Shown here: one piece after another, positions 51,875 to 60,274 of the stretch
Layout of the letters: the number at the start of each line of letters is the position of its first letter
Numbering within the stretch: the stretch's first letter is position 1
Assembly: GCA_910587595.1 (NCBI GenBank)
Contig: CAJULQ010000006.1
Coordinates: 67,699-131,698, forward strand
Length of the DNA: 64,000 nucleotides
Direction: 5' to 3'
DNA from: an uncultured Christensenellaceae bacterium
GTDB lineage: Bacteria > Bacillota > Clostridia > Christensenellales > Pumilibacteraceae
The notes under the pieces: model-generated
What the model saw: the letters and a program-made list of their open reading frames with translations, nothing else
Database searches by the model: none
Told to the model about the DNA's origin: nothing
Program-made: the position numbers and the translations under genes

Positions 51875-52613
51875 AGATCTTGAGCGCCTTTTCCACGGTG
51901 CCCTTGCTCACTTGCAACACGCGCGATAGTTGGCGGATACTGGCGCCCTCTTGCCGCAACGCATACGCCAGCTCGCCCAGCATGGGCAACGTGATGCGTT
52001 CGGCCTCTTCAACCGTCATGAAATGCGTGCGCCGCTTGATACGCGCCGCCACTTCGGCGTCGGTAAGCGTTTGCCGTTTTTCGCCCGTGGCAAACGCGCG
52101 GACGGGCGGTTTTTCCATTTCTTCGGCAAACCGCACCAAGCTGCCGTCGGTCAGCAAAACGAGCGCGTCGCTGCGCAGTCCCTTTTTTTGCATGTAGTTA
52201 TTAAAAGACGAATAGGCGTAGGCAAGCGTTTCGCCCGCATCGAGCGGCAACCGCGACACAAACCGCACCGCGTCCAATAAGTCCTCGTCCGTTTCGATGG
52301 TTTCCGAAATGTAGCGGTCGTGAAACAGCTTGCCGTGCCGCTCGTACTTTTCGTTGCACTGCACGGCATACGCCGACACCAACCGTTTGAGCGTTTCGCC
52401 GATCGGCCGCAAGCCCTCTTTGAGAACCAAGTGCGCCGTTTCGCAAAACAAACAATAGCCGTACACTTCCACAAAGTCGCGTTCGGCGGCCGACGCAAGC
52501 AACGTTAAAAAACGGCGGTAGTCGTCGTCTTCGGCAAACAAGAGTTTGTCGTTGCCCTTGAGCACCACATGATACATGCCGCTTTCGCTTTTTTCCCGCG
52601 CCTTTCTTGCCAT
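51864..52613 (-). CDS. RAYT-family (REP-associated) transposase relative with altered HUH motif
   Basis: A 249-residue Y1-transposase-like protein. The N-terminus MARKAREKSESGMYHVVLKGNDK and YGYCLFCETAHLVLKEG align with RAYT motifs. The usual NHVHLL, however, reads ETAHLV, so the first metal-binding His is Thr. The tyrosine region (SAYAVQCNEKYERHGKLFHDRY) and a C-terminal helix-turn-helix (SIRQLSRVLQVSKGTVEKALK) remain. It may be domesticated. The ATG at 52613 lies eight bases after a -10 box without a ribosome site. No terminal repeats flank the gene. Confidence 0.85.
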   Translation of the reverse strand: MARKAREKSESGMYHVVLKGNDKLLFAEDDDYRRFLTLLASAAERDFVEVYGYCLFCETAHLVLKEGLRPIGETLKRLVSAYAVQCNEKYERHGKLFHDRYISETIETDEDLLDAVRFVSRLPLDAGETLAYAYSSFNNYMQKKGLRSDALVLLTDGSLVRFAEEMEKPPVRAFATGEKRQTLTDAEVAARIKRRTHFMTVEEAERITLPMLGELAYALRQEGASIRQLSRVLQVSKGTVEKALKIYAV

Positions 52614-52621
52614 ATGCTTAC

Positions 52622-52650
52622 AGTATACGCCCATTGCGCCCAAAAGTCAA
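52622..52650 (-). promoter_or_regulatory. Promoter of the RAYT-rSAM-spmA-spmB unit
   Basis: Minus-strand TTGACT (52645-52650), 17-base spacer, TATACT (52622-52627). The start codon is eight bases past the -10, implying a leaderless or nearly leaderless mRNA. Confidence 0.85.
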
Positions 52651-52725
52651 GCATGCCCGCCGCTTGCGGTTTTCCGCATATTTTGCCGCAAATGTGTATT
52701 ATTACGTTTGCACGCCCAAACATCA

Positions 52726-52755
52726 TTGACAAATTCTTGCTTTCCGTGGTATACT
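52726..52755 (+). promoter_or_regulatory. Promoter of the four-helix membrane protein gene
   Basis: Consensus TTGACA (52726-52731), 18-base spacer, TATACT (52750-52755), with AAAGGAGG before the ATG at 52789. Confidence 0.9.
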
Positions 52756-52788
52756 CTTATCATATTGTGAAAGGAGGACGAAAGTCAA

Positions 52789-53277
52789 ATGGCAAAAAAG
52801 AAAGTGGGCACGAGCAATATCGTGCTGTTGGTGGCGGCGCTGTTGGCCGTGGTAGCGATCTTTATGATGCTTGCCCCCGGTATCACCGCAACGCCCAAGA
52901 TCGGAGAAAAGACCTCCGTTTCGGGCTTTAAGCTGATGTTCGGCAGCGAAAAGGGGCACGACTTCAACTTTGTTATGTTCCTCTCGCTTATCTTCAGCAT
53001 CGTGGGATTGGTAGGCGTTGTGCTTGCTCTTCTTCTCAAAGGTAAGATCGGCAACTTCCTTGCCATCGGCGGGTTCTTGCTTGCGGGCATTTTCTACTTC
53101 TTGTTCCGCGCCGTATATCCCATGTCTGTCGGCGACGACGCTTGGAAGATCATGGAAGCTCTTATTAAAGCGGACGCCATGAAACTTTCGCTGGGCATAG
53201 GCGCCATTATGGCGGGCATTTTGAGCATTCTGGCCGCGCTCGCTTCGGCCGCCGCCACGTTTGCTTTGAAAAACTGA
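52789..53277 (+). CDS. Four-helix membrane protein, unknown function
   Basis: A 162-residue integral membrane protein with helices at about 10-30, 62-84, 88-108 and 132-158, and an extracytoplasmic loop between the first two. It has a strong promoter, a strong AAAGGAGG site and its own terminator, so it is probably well expressed. No family recognised. Confidence 0.8.
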   Translation: MAKKKVGTSNIVLLVAALLAVVAIFMMLAPGITATPKIGEKTSVSGFKLMFGSEKGHDFNFVMFLSLIFSIVGLVGVVLALLLKGKIGNFLAIGGFLLAGIFYFLFRAVYPMSVGDDAWKIMEALIKADAMKLSLGIGAIMAGILSILAALASAAATFALKN

Positions 53278-53298
53278 TCTGCGAAAAAAACACCCGTA

Positions 53299-53333
53299 AA
53301 AAATACGGACGATCTCTCGTCCGTATTTTTTTG
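53299..53333. terminator. Bidirectional terminator
   Basis: TACGGACGA (53304-53312) and TCGTCCGTA (53317-53325) around TCTC, flanked by A- and T-runs, between converging genes. Confidence 0.93.
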
Positions 53334-53336
53334 TTT

Positions 53337-53822
53337 TCAAAACGATGCCAAACTTTCCACGCGGCAACCGACGCGCTCGTAGTAGTCAAGCATTTCGGGT
53401 ATTTTTCTTTTGTCGTAACTCGTGATGCAGTCGGATAGCACGTGCACCGCATACCCGCTCTTTGCCATATTGTAACACGTTGATTTTACGCAAGCCACGG
53501 CGTCGGCACCGGCCACATAAAACTCTTTGATCCCGTGCACTTCGATAAACGCGGCAAAGCCCTCGCTTGTCAGCGCGTTGCCCTTGCTTTTTATAAAGAT
53601 ATTGTCGGACACAACATGCATATCGGGCACCAACTCCGCCCCGTGCGTATCGGGCTTAAACGTTCGGGTGCCCGCCGACAAGTTGTTGTGTTTGATATAA
53701 ACAACGTGCACGCCTTTTGCAACGGCCCGCTCGACGGCGGCATTGATGTTGCCGATGATCTCTTTGTAATTTTTTGTGATGTCGTTTTGAATGTCGATCA
53801 CAACCAACGCTTTATCTTGCAT
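53337..53822 (-). CDS. Isochorismatase-family cysteine hydrolase
   Basis: A 161-residue hydrolase. The catalytic Asp lies in VVIDIQND (Asp10) and the nucleophile Cys in AGADAVACVKSTC, with a cis-peptide-type GADAV block before it. Family members act on nicotinamide, isochorismate or amides; the substrate here is unknown. Downstream of, and probably co-transcribed with, the YdeI-like gene. Confidence 0.9.
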   Translation of the reverse strand: MQDKALVVIDIQNDITKNYKEIIGNINAAVERAVAKGVHVVYIKHNNLSAGTRTFKPDTHGAELVPDMHVVSDNIFIKSKGNALTSEGFAAFIEVHGIKEFYVAGADAVACVKSTCYNMAKSGYAVHVLSDCITSYDKRKIPEMLDYYERVGCRVESLASF

Positions 53823-53863
53823 TTTGCCCTCCTATGGGTTTTCGTTTTGTTTGTTTTTGCCGT

Positions 53864-54439
53864 TTAATAATCGAGCAATCGGCCGTTATCGTTCCATTCC
53901 CCGTACATCACATTTTGCCTTGTGTTTTCCAAAAACTTTTTAAGACGACTGTGAAATACTTCGGGTCGGCTTTTCTTTATTTGTATCGTATCGATCCGCA
54001 CCCTTTGATACAACGACGGAAAATTGATAAAGTTATGCCAAGTTATGCTATCGGCTTGCAATGCCGCCAAAATATCGCCGTCGATCGCAAACCCCGACGG
54101 CGACATATCGGGCCATATCGCCCGCCCGCTATCGGTCATCAAACCCAACTTCTCCATTCGGCGGCAACGTTCTTTATTCAACTCCGACCACACAGATCTT
54201 TTTTGGCGCGGCGCCAATTTTTGCGCCGTAACACCGCTATCCAGCCGTTTGATCGTGCTGTCGATCCACCCGAAACACAACGCCTCTTCCACTGCGTCGA
54301 TATACCAAAACGTATCGTCGTTTTGCGGGCGTCCGCGTTTTACCACGACCCAGCACTCTTTTTCTTTTTTGTGGTTTTCCGCAAGCCATTGCCGCAATTC
54401 TTCGCGGCTTTTTGCGTTCAATACATTGCGTTGCTGCAT
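53864..54439 (-). CDS. YdeI/OmpD-associated family protein
   Basis: A 191-residue soluble protein. The family pattern WYIDAVEEALCFGWIDSTIKRLD, then LAPRQKRSVWSELNKERCRRM, is clear, and the C-terminal motif SYPSLYQRV-like FPSLYQRVRIDTIQ is present. Members are annotated as bacteriocin-protection or uncharacterised; the molecular role is not established. It lies 41 bases upstream of the isochorismatase-like gene. Confidence 0.88.
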   Translation of the reverse strand: MQQRNVLNAKSREELRQWLAENHKKEKECWVVVKRGRPQNDDTFWYIDAVEEALCFGWIDSTIKRLDSGVTAQKLAPRQKRSVWSELNKERCRRMEKLGLMTDSGRAIWPDMSPSGFAIDGDILAALQADSITWHNFINFPSLYQRVRIDTIQIKKSRPEVFHSRLKKFLENTRQNVMYGEWNDNGRLLDY

Positions 54440-54524
54440 GATTTTATCGTATGTCCGTTCCTCGATGAAGAAGTAATACCGTAAAACAAATTTTCAAAAC
54501 CATAAAGTAAAATAATAATATCAA

Positions 54525-54572
54525 AGAAAAAACCTAACCCGAACACTTGCTTTGCGGTTCGTTTTAGGTTTT
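54525..54572 (-). terminator. Terminator of the tRNA-Ser/tRNA-Ala pair
   Basis: Minus strand: AACCTAA...CGAAC pairs with GTTCG...TTAGGTT, followed by TTTTTTC. Confidence 0.75.
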
Positions 54573-54575
54573 AGG

Positions 54576-54651
54576 TGGTGGAGATAAGGGGATTCGAACC
54601 CCTGACCTATACGTTGCGAACGTATCGCGCTACCAACTGTGCTATATCCCC
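54576..54651 (-). tRNA. tRNA-Ala (CGC)
   Basis: A minus-strand cloverleaf: acceptor GGGGATA with TATCTCC, anticodon stem ATACG/CGTAT, loop TTCGCAA with anticodon CGC, encoded CCA. It reads GCG. Confidence 0.95.
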
Positions 54652-54696
54652 ACGTGCGACCATGCTGCAAAGGCGGCACAGCGACGCATATCGAAA

Positions 54697-54785
54697 TGGC
54701 AGAGGGGGTGGGATTCGAACCCACGAGCCCTTGCGGGCTACCTGATTTCGAGTCAGGGCCGTTATGACCACTTCGATACCCCTCC
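54697..54785 (-). tRNA. tRNA-Ser (CGA)
   Basis: A minus-strand class II tRNA with long variable arm (AGCCCGCAAGGGCT), anticodon loop CTCGAAA with anticodon CGA, and encoded CCA. It reads UCG. Confidence 0.95.
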
Positions 54786-54796
54786 ACAGCTGTATT

Positions 54797-54825
54797 ATTG
54801 TAGCATATTCGCAACGTTTTGGCAA
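54797..54825 (-). promoter_or_regulatory. Promoter of the tRNA-Ser/tRNA-Ala pair
   Basis: Minus-strand TTGCCA (54820-54825), 17-base spacer, TACAAT (54797-54802). Confidence 0.88.
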
Positions 54826-54850
54826 GCGTTTGAAAGGGAATTTTTAAGCG

Positions 54851-56641
54851 TTATTCGGCGGCAAACTGGCTGTTGTAAAGATCGGCGTAAAAGCCGCCTT
54901 TGGCGATGAGATCGTTGTGGTTGCCGCTTTCGATCACGTCGCCGTCTTTCATCACCAAAATGAGGTCGGCGTTTTTAATGGTGGATAGGCGGTGCGCGAT
55001 CACAAAGCTGGTGCGCCCTTTGGTGAGCGCGTCCATGGCCTCTTGAATAAGCACCTCGGTGCGGGTATCTACCGAGCTGGTGGCCTCGTCTAATATGAGC
55101 ATGGGCGCGTCTTCCACCATGGCGCGGGCAATGGTGATAAGCTGCTTTTGCCCCGCCGATATGCTCGTTTTATCGTCGAGCACGGTGTCGTACCCGTGCG
55201 GCAACGTGCGGATAAAGTGATCCAACCCCGCCGCCTTGGCCGCTTGTATCACCTTTTCGTCCGACGCGTCCGTTTTGGAATACACGATGTTTTCGCGCAC
55301 GGTGCCCTCGAAAAGCCACGTGTCTTGCAACACCATGCCGAACAGATCGTGTATGTTCTCGCGCGTCAAGTCTTTTATATCCACGCCGTCTATGGTGATA
55401 CTGCCCGCGTTGACCTCGTAAAAGCGCATCAAAAGGTTTACCATGGTGGTCTTGCCCGCGCCCGTAGGGCCTACGATAGCCACCTTTTGTCCGGGGTATA
55501 CGTGGGCGGAAAAATCGTTTATAATGGTTTTTTGGGGATCGTAGCCGAAATGCACGTTCTTAAACTCTACTTCGCCTTGCACGCTGTCTAAATGCGTGAC
55601 GGACGCGTCGGGTACGAGTTCGGATTCTTCCAAAAATTCGAACACGCGCTCGCTGGCCGCCGCCGCGCTCTGCATGCTGTTCATGCCTTGCGCGATCTGC
55701 GCCAACGGATTGGTGAACAGACGCACGTAGATCATAAACGAAATGATAACGCCCACGTTGATCCTGCCGCTGATGGCAAGCGCGCCGCCCACCACGCACA
55801 CGGCCACAAAGCCCAAGTTGCCCACAAAGTTCATGATAGGCATCATAAGGCCGGACAGATACTGCGATTTCCACGAACTTGTATACAGCTTATCGTTGAT
55901 GGCGCCGAACGCCTCTCTCGCCCGCTTTTCGCCGCCCAACACTTTTACCACGTTGTGCCCCGCGTAGATCTCTTCCACGTGGCCGTTGGCCGCGCCGAGA
56001 TTGACTTGCTGCGCGAAGAAATATTTTTGCGACGCTTTCATGATAAGCATCATGAACACGAAACCGATAAGGGTGGCGCCGATCGCCGCAAACGCCATGA
56101 CCCAATTGATGGTGAACATCATAATGAGCACGCCGAGCAGCATGGTCACGCTGGTGACCAACATAACAACGCTTTGGTTGAGCGACTGCGCGATAAGGTC
56201 TACGTCGTTGGTCACGCGGCTCAAAATATCGCCGTAGGTGTTGGAATCGAAATATTTGAGCGGCAGTTTGTTGATCTTGCGCGAAATATCTTTGCGCAAA
56301 GACTTGCTCGTGCGTTGCGTGACCGAGTTCATGATATACCCTTGCACGTACGAGAACACCGCGCCGATCGAATAAATGGTCACCAAAAAGAAAGCGATTT
56401 TTACGATACGCTCCCATTCCATGGGCGCAAACGGATTTTGCACGGCGGCGGCGATATAGTCGCTGATCTTGCCGACGTACTTCGGCCCGATGATGGAGAA
56501 CACGGCCGAAGCAACGGCGATGACGAGCGCCACGATGATGGCCGGCATGCTACGTTTGCAGTATTTCAACAGTTTTATGAGCGAGCCGCGCACGTTCTTT
56601 GCCTTTTGCGCGGGCGCATTTCCCATTCCCATCGGCGGCAT
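54851..56641 (-). CDS. ABC exporter half-transporter, catalytic-site subunit
   Basis: A 596-residue membrane-ATPase fusion. Six membrane helices (about 35-320) precede the nucleotide-binding domain with Walker A GPTGAGKTTM, signature SAGQKQ (normally SGGQ) and Walker B LILDEATSSVD with the catalytic Glu. A Met/Pro-rich N-terminus precedes the first helix. It starts one base after the other half-transporter gene, so the pair probably forms a heterodimeric multidrug-type exporter under MarR control. Confidence 0.93.
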   Translation of the reverse strand: MPPMGMGNAPAQKAKNVRGSLIKLLKYCKRSMPAIIVALVIAVASAVFSIIGPKYVGKISDYIAAAVQNPFAPMEWERIVKIAFFLVTIYSIGAVFSYVQGYIMNSVTQRTSKSLRKDISRKINKLPLKYFDSNTYGDILSRVTNDVDLIAQSLNQSVVMLVTSVTMLLGVLIMMFTINWVMAFAAIGATLIGFVFMMLIMKASQKYFFAQQVNLGAANGHVEEIYAGHNVVKVLGGEKRAREAFGAINDKLYTSSWKSQYLSGLMMPIMNFVGNLGFVAVCVVGGALAISGRINVGVIISFMIYVRLFTNPLAQIAQGMNSMQSAAAASERVFEFLEESELVPDASVTHLDSVQGEVEFKNVHFGYDPQKTIINDFSAHVYPGQKVAIVGPTGAGKTTMVNLLMRFYEVNAGSITIDGVDIKDLTRENIHDLFGMVLQDTWLFEGTVRENIVYSKTDASDEKVIQAAKAAGLDHFIRTLPHGYDTVLDDKTSISAGQKQLITIARAMVEDAPMLILDEATSSVDTRTEVLIQEAMDALTKGRTSFVIAHRLSTIKNADLILVMKDGDVIESGNHNDLIAKGGFYADLYNSQFAAE

Positions 56642-56642
56642 T

Positions 56643-58397
56643 TTACAGTTCCTCCTTGGATAATTGCGAATAGGCGATCTGGCGGTACACCTCGCACGAT
56701 TCCATCAATTGGCTGTGCGTGCCTTGCCCCACCACCTTGCCTTCGTCCAGCACCAATATTTTGTCGGCGTCCAAAATGGTGCCGATGCGTTGCGCCACGA
56801 TCAAGCGGGTGCTTTCGCCCGTTTCCTTTTTAAGCACGCTGCGCAACACGCGGTCGGTTTTGTAGTCGAGCGCCGAAAAGCTGTCGTCGAAAATAAAGAT
56901 TTCGGGGTTGCGCACCACCGCGCGGGCAATGCTCAACCGTTGCTTTTGACCGCCCGACACATTGGTGCCGCCTTGGGCGATGGGCGCGTTGTAGGCGCCT
57001 TCCATTTTTTCCACAAAGTCTTTGCCTTGGGCGATCTCCACTGCCCGTTTCACGTCTTGCTCGGTGCGCTCTTCGGCGCCGTAGCCGTAGTTGACGTTGC
57101 TGTCCACCGTACCCGAAAACAGCACGCCGCGCTGGGGGACGTAGCCCAATTTGCGGTGCAGATCTTCCAACTTGTAGTCTTTTACGTTCACGCCGTCTAC
57201 CAGCACTTCCCCCTCGGTCGCGTCGTAAAAGCGCGGCACCAAATTGATGAGCGTGGATTTGCCGCTGCCCGTCGAGCCGATGAACGCCACCGTTTCGCCC
57301 CGCTTGGCGCTGAACGTAACGTTTTCTATCACGTACTCTTCGGCGTCGGGATATTTGAACGAAACGTTCTTAAATTCCACTTCGCCCAACACGTCGGCGG
57401 ACGGCGTTTGCGGGCAAGCGGGATCTTGAATGCTCGGCACGGTGTGCAACACTTCGTTGATACGGCGGGCGGACACGAGCGCGCGCGGCAACAATATAAA
57501 GATCATCATGAGCATTATAAACGCCATGACCACTTGCACGCCGTACGCCATGAACGACGTCATGTTGCCGTACAGCGCGGGGCGATCGAAGGGCAACGCG
57601 TTTTTGATAAGGTAGGCGCCTATCCAATAAATGGCCAAACTCATGCCGCTCATGATAACGGTCATTACGGGACTCATCACCGCCATGACGCGCCCCGCGA
57701 ACAAATAGTTGCGGGTGAGCGTGGCGTTGGCCTTCTCGAACTTTTGCTCTTGATAGTCTTCGGCGTTGTAGGCGCGCACCACGCGCACGCCGGTAAGATT
57801 TTCGCGCGTTACGTTATTTAGGTTGTCGGTGAGCGTTTGGATCTTGCGGAACTTGGGCATGGCAAAAAGCACCACCACCAAGATCATCACCACCAAAATG
57901 CCCACGGCGGACGCTACCACCACCGACCATTCCCAGCTTTTGCCGAGGATCTTTACCACCGCCCAAACGGCCATGATGGGCGCTTTTATGAGCATTTGCA
58001 AGCCGAGCACCACCACCAATTGCACTTGCGTTACGTCGTTAGACGAGCGCGTGATAAGGCTGGCGGTGGAAAAACGGTTGATCTCCGCCATGGAAAAGCT
58101 TTGCACTTTGTCGTAAACGGCCATGCGCACGTTTTTGGCAAACGACGCGCCGATGACCGCCACGAAAAATCCCACCACCACGGCGGAGGCCAAACTGCCC
58201 GCCGCACATGCCAGCATTTTGCCGCCCGCCACCAATATGGGGCGCATTCGATCGCTGCCCGACACCACCAATCGCGTGATCTCGGCCGTATAGTCGGGCA
58301 TGGTGAGCTCCAACCACACTTGCAACACGATCAGCCCCAAGCACACAAATGCCAACAGCCAATCGCGCTTTGTCAGATACTTGAACAATTTCAGCAT
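56643..58397 (-). CDS. ABC exporter half-transporter, degenerate-site subunit
   Basis: A 584-residue membrane-ATPase fusion with Walker A GSTGSGKSTL, signature VSGGQKQRLS and Walker B IFIFDDSFSALD. The second acidic residue is Asp in place of the catalytic Glu, the usual degenerate site of heterodimeric exporters. It lies 26 bases after marR, and GGAG precedes its start. Confidence 0.93.
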   Translation of the reverse strand: MLKLFKYLTKRDWLLAFVCLGLIVLQVWLELTMPDYTAEITRLVVSGSDRMRPILVAGGKMLACAAGSLASAVVVGFFVAVIGASFAKNVRMAVYDKVQSFSMAEINRFSTASLITRSSNDVTQVQLVVVLGLQMLIKAPIMAVWAVVKILGKSWEWSVVVASAVGILVVMILVVVLFAMPKFRKIQTLTDNLNNVTRENLTGVRVVRAYNAEDYQEQKFEKANATLTRNYLFAGRVMAVMSPVMTVIMSGMSLAIYWIGAYLIKNALPFDRPALYGNMTSFMAYGVQVVMAFIMLMMIFILLPRALVSARRINEVLHTVPSIQDPACPQTPSADVLGEVEFKNVSFKYPDAEEYVIENVTFSAKRGETVAFIGSTGSGKSTLINLVPRFYDATEGEVLVDGVNVKDYKLEDLHRKLGYVPQRGVLFSGTVDSNVNYGYGAEERTEQDVKRAVEIAQGKDFVEKMEGAYNAPIAQGGTNVSGGQKQRLSIARAVVRNPEIFIFDDSFSALDYKTDRVLRSVLKKETGESTRLIVAQRIGTILDADKILVLDEGKVVGQGTHSQLMESCEVYRQIAYSQLSKEEL

Positions 58398-58423
58398 TTC
58401 TTTTTCGGCACTCCTTTCTTATA

Positions 58424-58885
58424 TCAAGATTGCGGGGCATCGCCGCCGTCGACCTTTTCCAGCCGCGCGCGGATCTTGCCGCACAATCGATGAAACGTTT
58501 CTTTTTCGACGGGCGACAGCGCTTTTTCCACGTGCGTTTCCACCACATCGAACTTGGCCGCGATCTCGTCTTGCTCCGCCATGGCCTTTTCGGACAGCGT
58601 GATGCGTTTGCTCCGTCCGTCCCGTTCGGCGGCCGTTCGCAATATGTAGCCGTCTTGCTCCAACTTATGCAATTGGCGGCTCACGGTACTGCGACGCAAC
58701 CCGAACTCGTTTTCCACGTCTTTTTGCAAAGCGCTGCCGCCGCGCATAAAAATAAAATGCACCATCATGGCGGATAACGCGGGCAAGCAAGACCCCCCCC
58801 CGCATTCGCAAAGCGCGCGCATGGTGCGTTGCATGGCGATATGCACCATGCGCAGTTCGTTTAATAGCGATTTTTGTTGCGCCAC
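58424..58885 (-). CDS. MarR-family repressor with a G9 tract in its early codons
   Basis: A 153-residue winged-helix repressor (ALQKDVENEFGLRRSTVSRQLHKLEQDGYILRTAAERDGRSKRITLSEKA), first gene of the exporter operon. The start is GTG 58885 with GGGAGA five bases upstream. Codons 29-31 (GGG) come from a run of nine G (58793-58801 on the plus strand as C). Gain or loss of one G would truncate the repressor near residue 35. An operator-like palindrome overlaps its transcription start, indicating autorepression. Confidence 0.92.
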   Translation of the reverse strand: MAQQKSLLNELRMVHIAMQRTMRALCECGGGSCLPALSAMMVHFIFMRGGSALQKDVENEFGLRRSTVSRQLHKLEQDGYILRTAAERDGRSKRITLSEKAMAEQDEIAAKFDVVETHVEKALSPVEKETFHRLCGKIRARLEKVDGGDAPQS

Positions 58886-58902
58886 GACGTTCTCCCGTTT
58901 TT

Positions 58903-58945
58903 GTTAGCGTGCTAACAGTATACTACCCATATATAATATTGTCAA
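58903..58945 (-). promoter_or_regulatory. marR-exporter promoter and operator
   Basis: Minus-strand TTGACA (58940-58945), 17-base spacer, TATACT (58917-58922). Directly after the -10 lies the dyad GTTAGC-GT-GCTAAC (58903-58916), placed to block transcription when MarR is bound. Confidence 0.9.
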
Positions 58946-58989
58946 CGATAAAGCGTGACAAATAAGTGAAAATTTTTCACAAAAAACGT

Positions 58990-59021
58990 AAAAAACCGAG
59001 AAGGTGATTCTCGGTTCTTTT
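58990..59021 (-). terminator. Terminator of the YjzC-like gene
   Basis: ACCGAGAA (58995-59002) and TTCTCGGT (59008-59015) around GGTGA, with a T-run on the minus strand. Confidence 0.88.
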
Positions 59022-59026
59022 ACGCG

Positions 59027-59182
59027 TTACGCGTCGATCTCGAAATGATTGTTGGCGCTTTGCGTGGGCGGCATACGATCGCCTTTTTTCACACGCACGG
59101 TGCCGATACATTTGCCGCTGTGCGACACAACGCTGTATACGCCCGTTTTGGGTGCGATCTCGCCCGAAGATAATTTGAGCAT
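59027..59182 (-). CDS. Small YjzC-like protein
   Basis: A 51-residue protein. The start is ATG 59182, set by a perfect AAAGGAGGT five bases upstream; the longer frame has no signals. The pattern KLSSGEIAPKTGVYSVVSHSGKCIGTVRVKKGDRMPPTQSANNHFEI resembles the YjzC family of short Firmicute proteins (G-x-x-A-P-x-T-G and K-G-D-x-x-P-P). Function unknown. It lies downstream of the lipoprotein gene (65-base gap) and has its own terminator. Confidence 0.82.
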   Translation of the reverse strand: MLKLSSGEIAPKTGVYSVVSHSGKCIGTVRVKKGDRMPPTQSANNHFEIDA

Positions 59183-59247
59183 GCTCCACCTCCTTTCGGA
59201 TAGTAGCATGGATCACATTCCGCGAAATTATGCGCCCCGCACACGCC

Positions 59248-59748
59248 TTACGCTTTGGTAAAGACGTATTTGGTGATCGTGGTAAATCCCGGCACTTGTA
59301 TACCGCTCACCGAAAAACCGTCTACCGTCATTACAAACACGATCTCGTATCCCTCTTCGGTTTTCACGCCGCTCCACTCGGCATGCGCGGATACTTCCAC
59401 GCCCATGGCCTTGTAGGAACTCGTGAGCAGATCTTCCACTTGCTTGCAATAGTCGCCCGACAGTATGTATTTGTCGCCCTCTTTGGTGCAGTTCAACGTT
59501 TGCGAGCCAACGTCCTTTATATCCCACTTGATTTTTTTGTCGGTCACCTTAATCGCGGAACCTTGGAACATTTGCGTCATGGTGGCGGACAAGGCGTCCG
59601 TCATGGCGCTTTCGTTACCCTCCGTGGTTTCTATAGTAGCCGCTTTGAACTTGTAGGCCTCGCCTTTTTCGTCGCCGCACGCCGCCATGGCCGCGCCCAA
59701 ACACACCACCGCGATAAACACCGCCAACCATTTTGCACACTTCTTCAT
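59248..59748 (-). CDS. Small lipoprotein with a G-tract promoter
   Basis: A 166-residue exported lipoprotein. The signal peptide ends at MAAC (Cys23). The mature part is a beta-rich domain (FKAATIETTEGNESAMTDAL, IKWDIKDVGSQTLNC) of a kind often repeated in clostridial lipoproteins; no named family is certain. GGAGG lies nine bases before the ATG. Expression probably depends on the length of the G-run in its promoter spacer. Confidence 0.85.
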   Translation of the reverse strand: MKKCAKWLAVFIAVVCLGAAMAACGDEKGEAYKFKAATIETTEGNESAMTDALSATMTQMFQGSAIKVTDKKIKWDIKDVGSQTLNCTKEGDKYILSGDYCKQVEDLLTSSYKAMGVEVSAHAEWSGVKTEEGYEIVFVMTVDGFSVSGIQVPGFTTITKYVFTKA

Positions 59749-59781
59749 GGGAAAATATCCTCCTATTTTTTCACTGAAACC

Positions 59782-59809
59782 ACTATACCACGTCCCCCCC
59801 CCGCGTCAA
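59782..59809 (-). promoter_or_regulatory. Promoter with a nine-G run in its spacer
   Basis: Minus-strand TTGACG (59804-59809) and TATAGT (59782-59787) are separated by 16 bases, nine of which are consecutive G (59794-59802). A tenth G would give the optimal 17-base spacing. This is the layout of known phase-variable promoters. Confidence 0.85.
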
Positions 59810-59870
59810 GCGTTTGCACAAGGTTTTTTACATTTTGTGACATTTTTTTTGTTGCGAGGAGGAGGAAATA

Positions 59871-60175
59871 GATTTCTCCGCTCGCTTCGCTCGGTCGAAA
59901 TGACATTCCGCAAGGAATGTCACCCCGAGCATAGCCGAGGGGTCTACTCGTGGCGGTAGAAAACAGATTTCTCCGCTCGCTTCGCTCGGTCGAAATGACA
60001 GAATGAAAAAAGTCGGTCGTAATGACAGAGAAAGGAAAGTCGGGCAAAATGACATGGCCGTGTCACCCCGAGCGCGTAAGCACTCACAACCGTGTCACCC
60101 CGAGCATAGTCGAGGGGGCTACTCGTGACGGTAGAAAATAGATTTCTCCGCTCGCTACGCTCGGTCGAAATGACA
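59871..60175. repeat. REP-like repeat cluster with alternating orientations
   Basis: Reverse 35-bp units (GATTTCTCCGCTCG to GAAATGACA) at 59871-59905, 59966-60000 and 60141-60175. Forward 30-bp units (TGTCACCCCGAGCA) at 59918-59947 and 60093-60122, plus a truncated one at 60061-60078. Adjacent opposite units form REPIN-like pairs. The cluster lies between the lipoprotein promoter and the tuf terminator and encodes nothing. Confidence 0.88.
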
Positions 60176-60218
60176 AAATGAAAAAAGTCGGGCGTAACAC
60201 AAAGCGAGGGCAACAGAA

Positions 60219-60243
60219 AAAGCCGTGCATGTGCACGGCTTAA
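60219..60243 (-). terminator. Terminator of tuf
   Basis: AGCCGTGCA and TGCACGGCT (60221-60240) form a 9-bp stem with a 2-base centre, followed by TTTTTC on the minus strand. Confidence 0.88.
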
Positions 60244-60274
60244 ACTTGTTTCATGATATAAGATGTTGCGAAAA

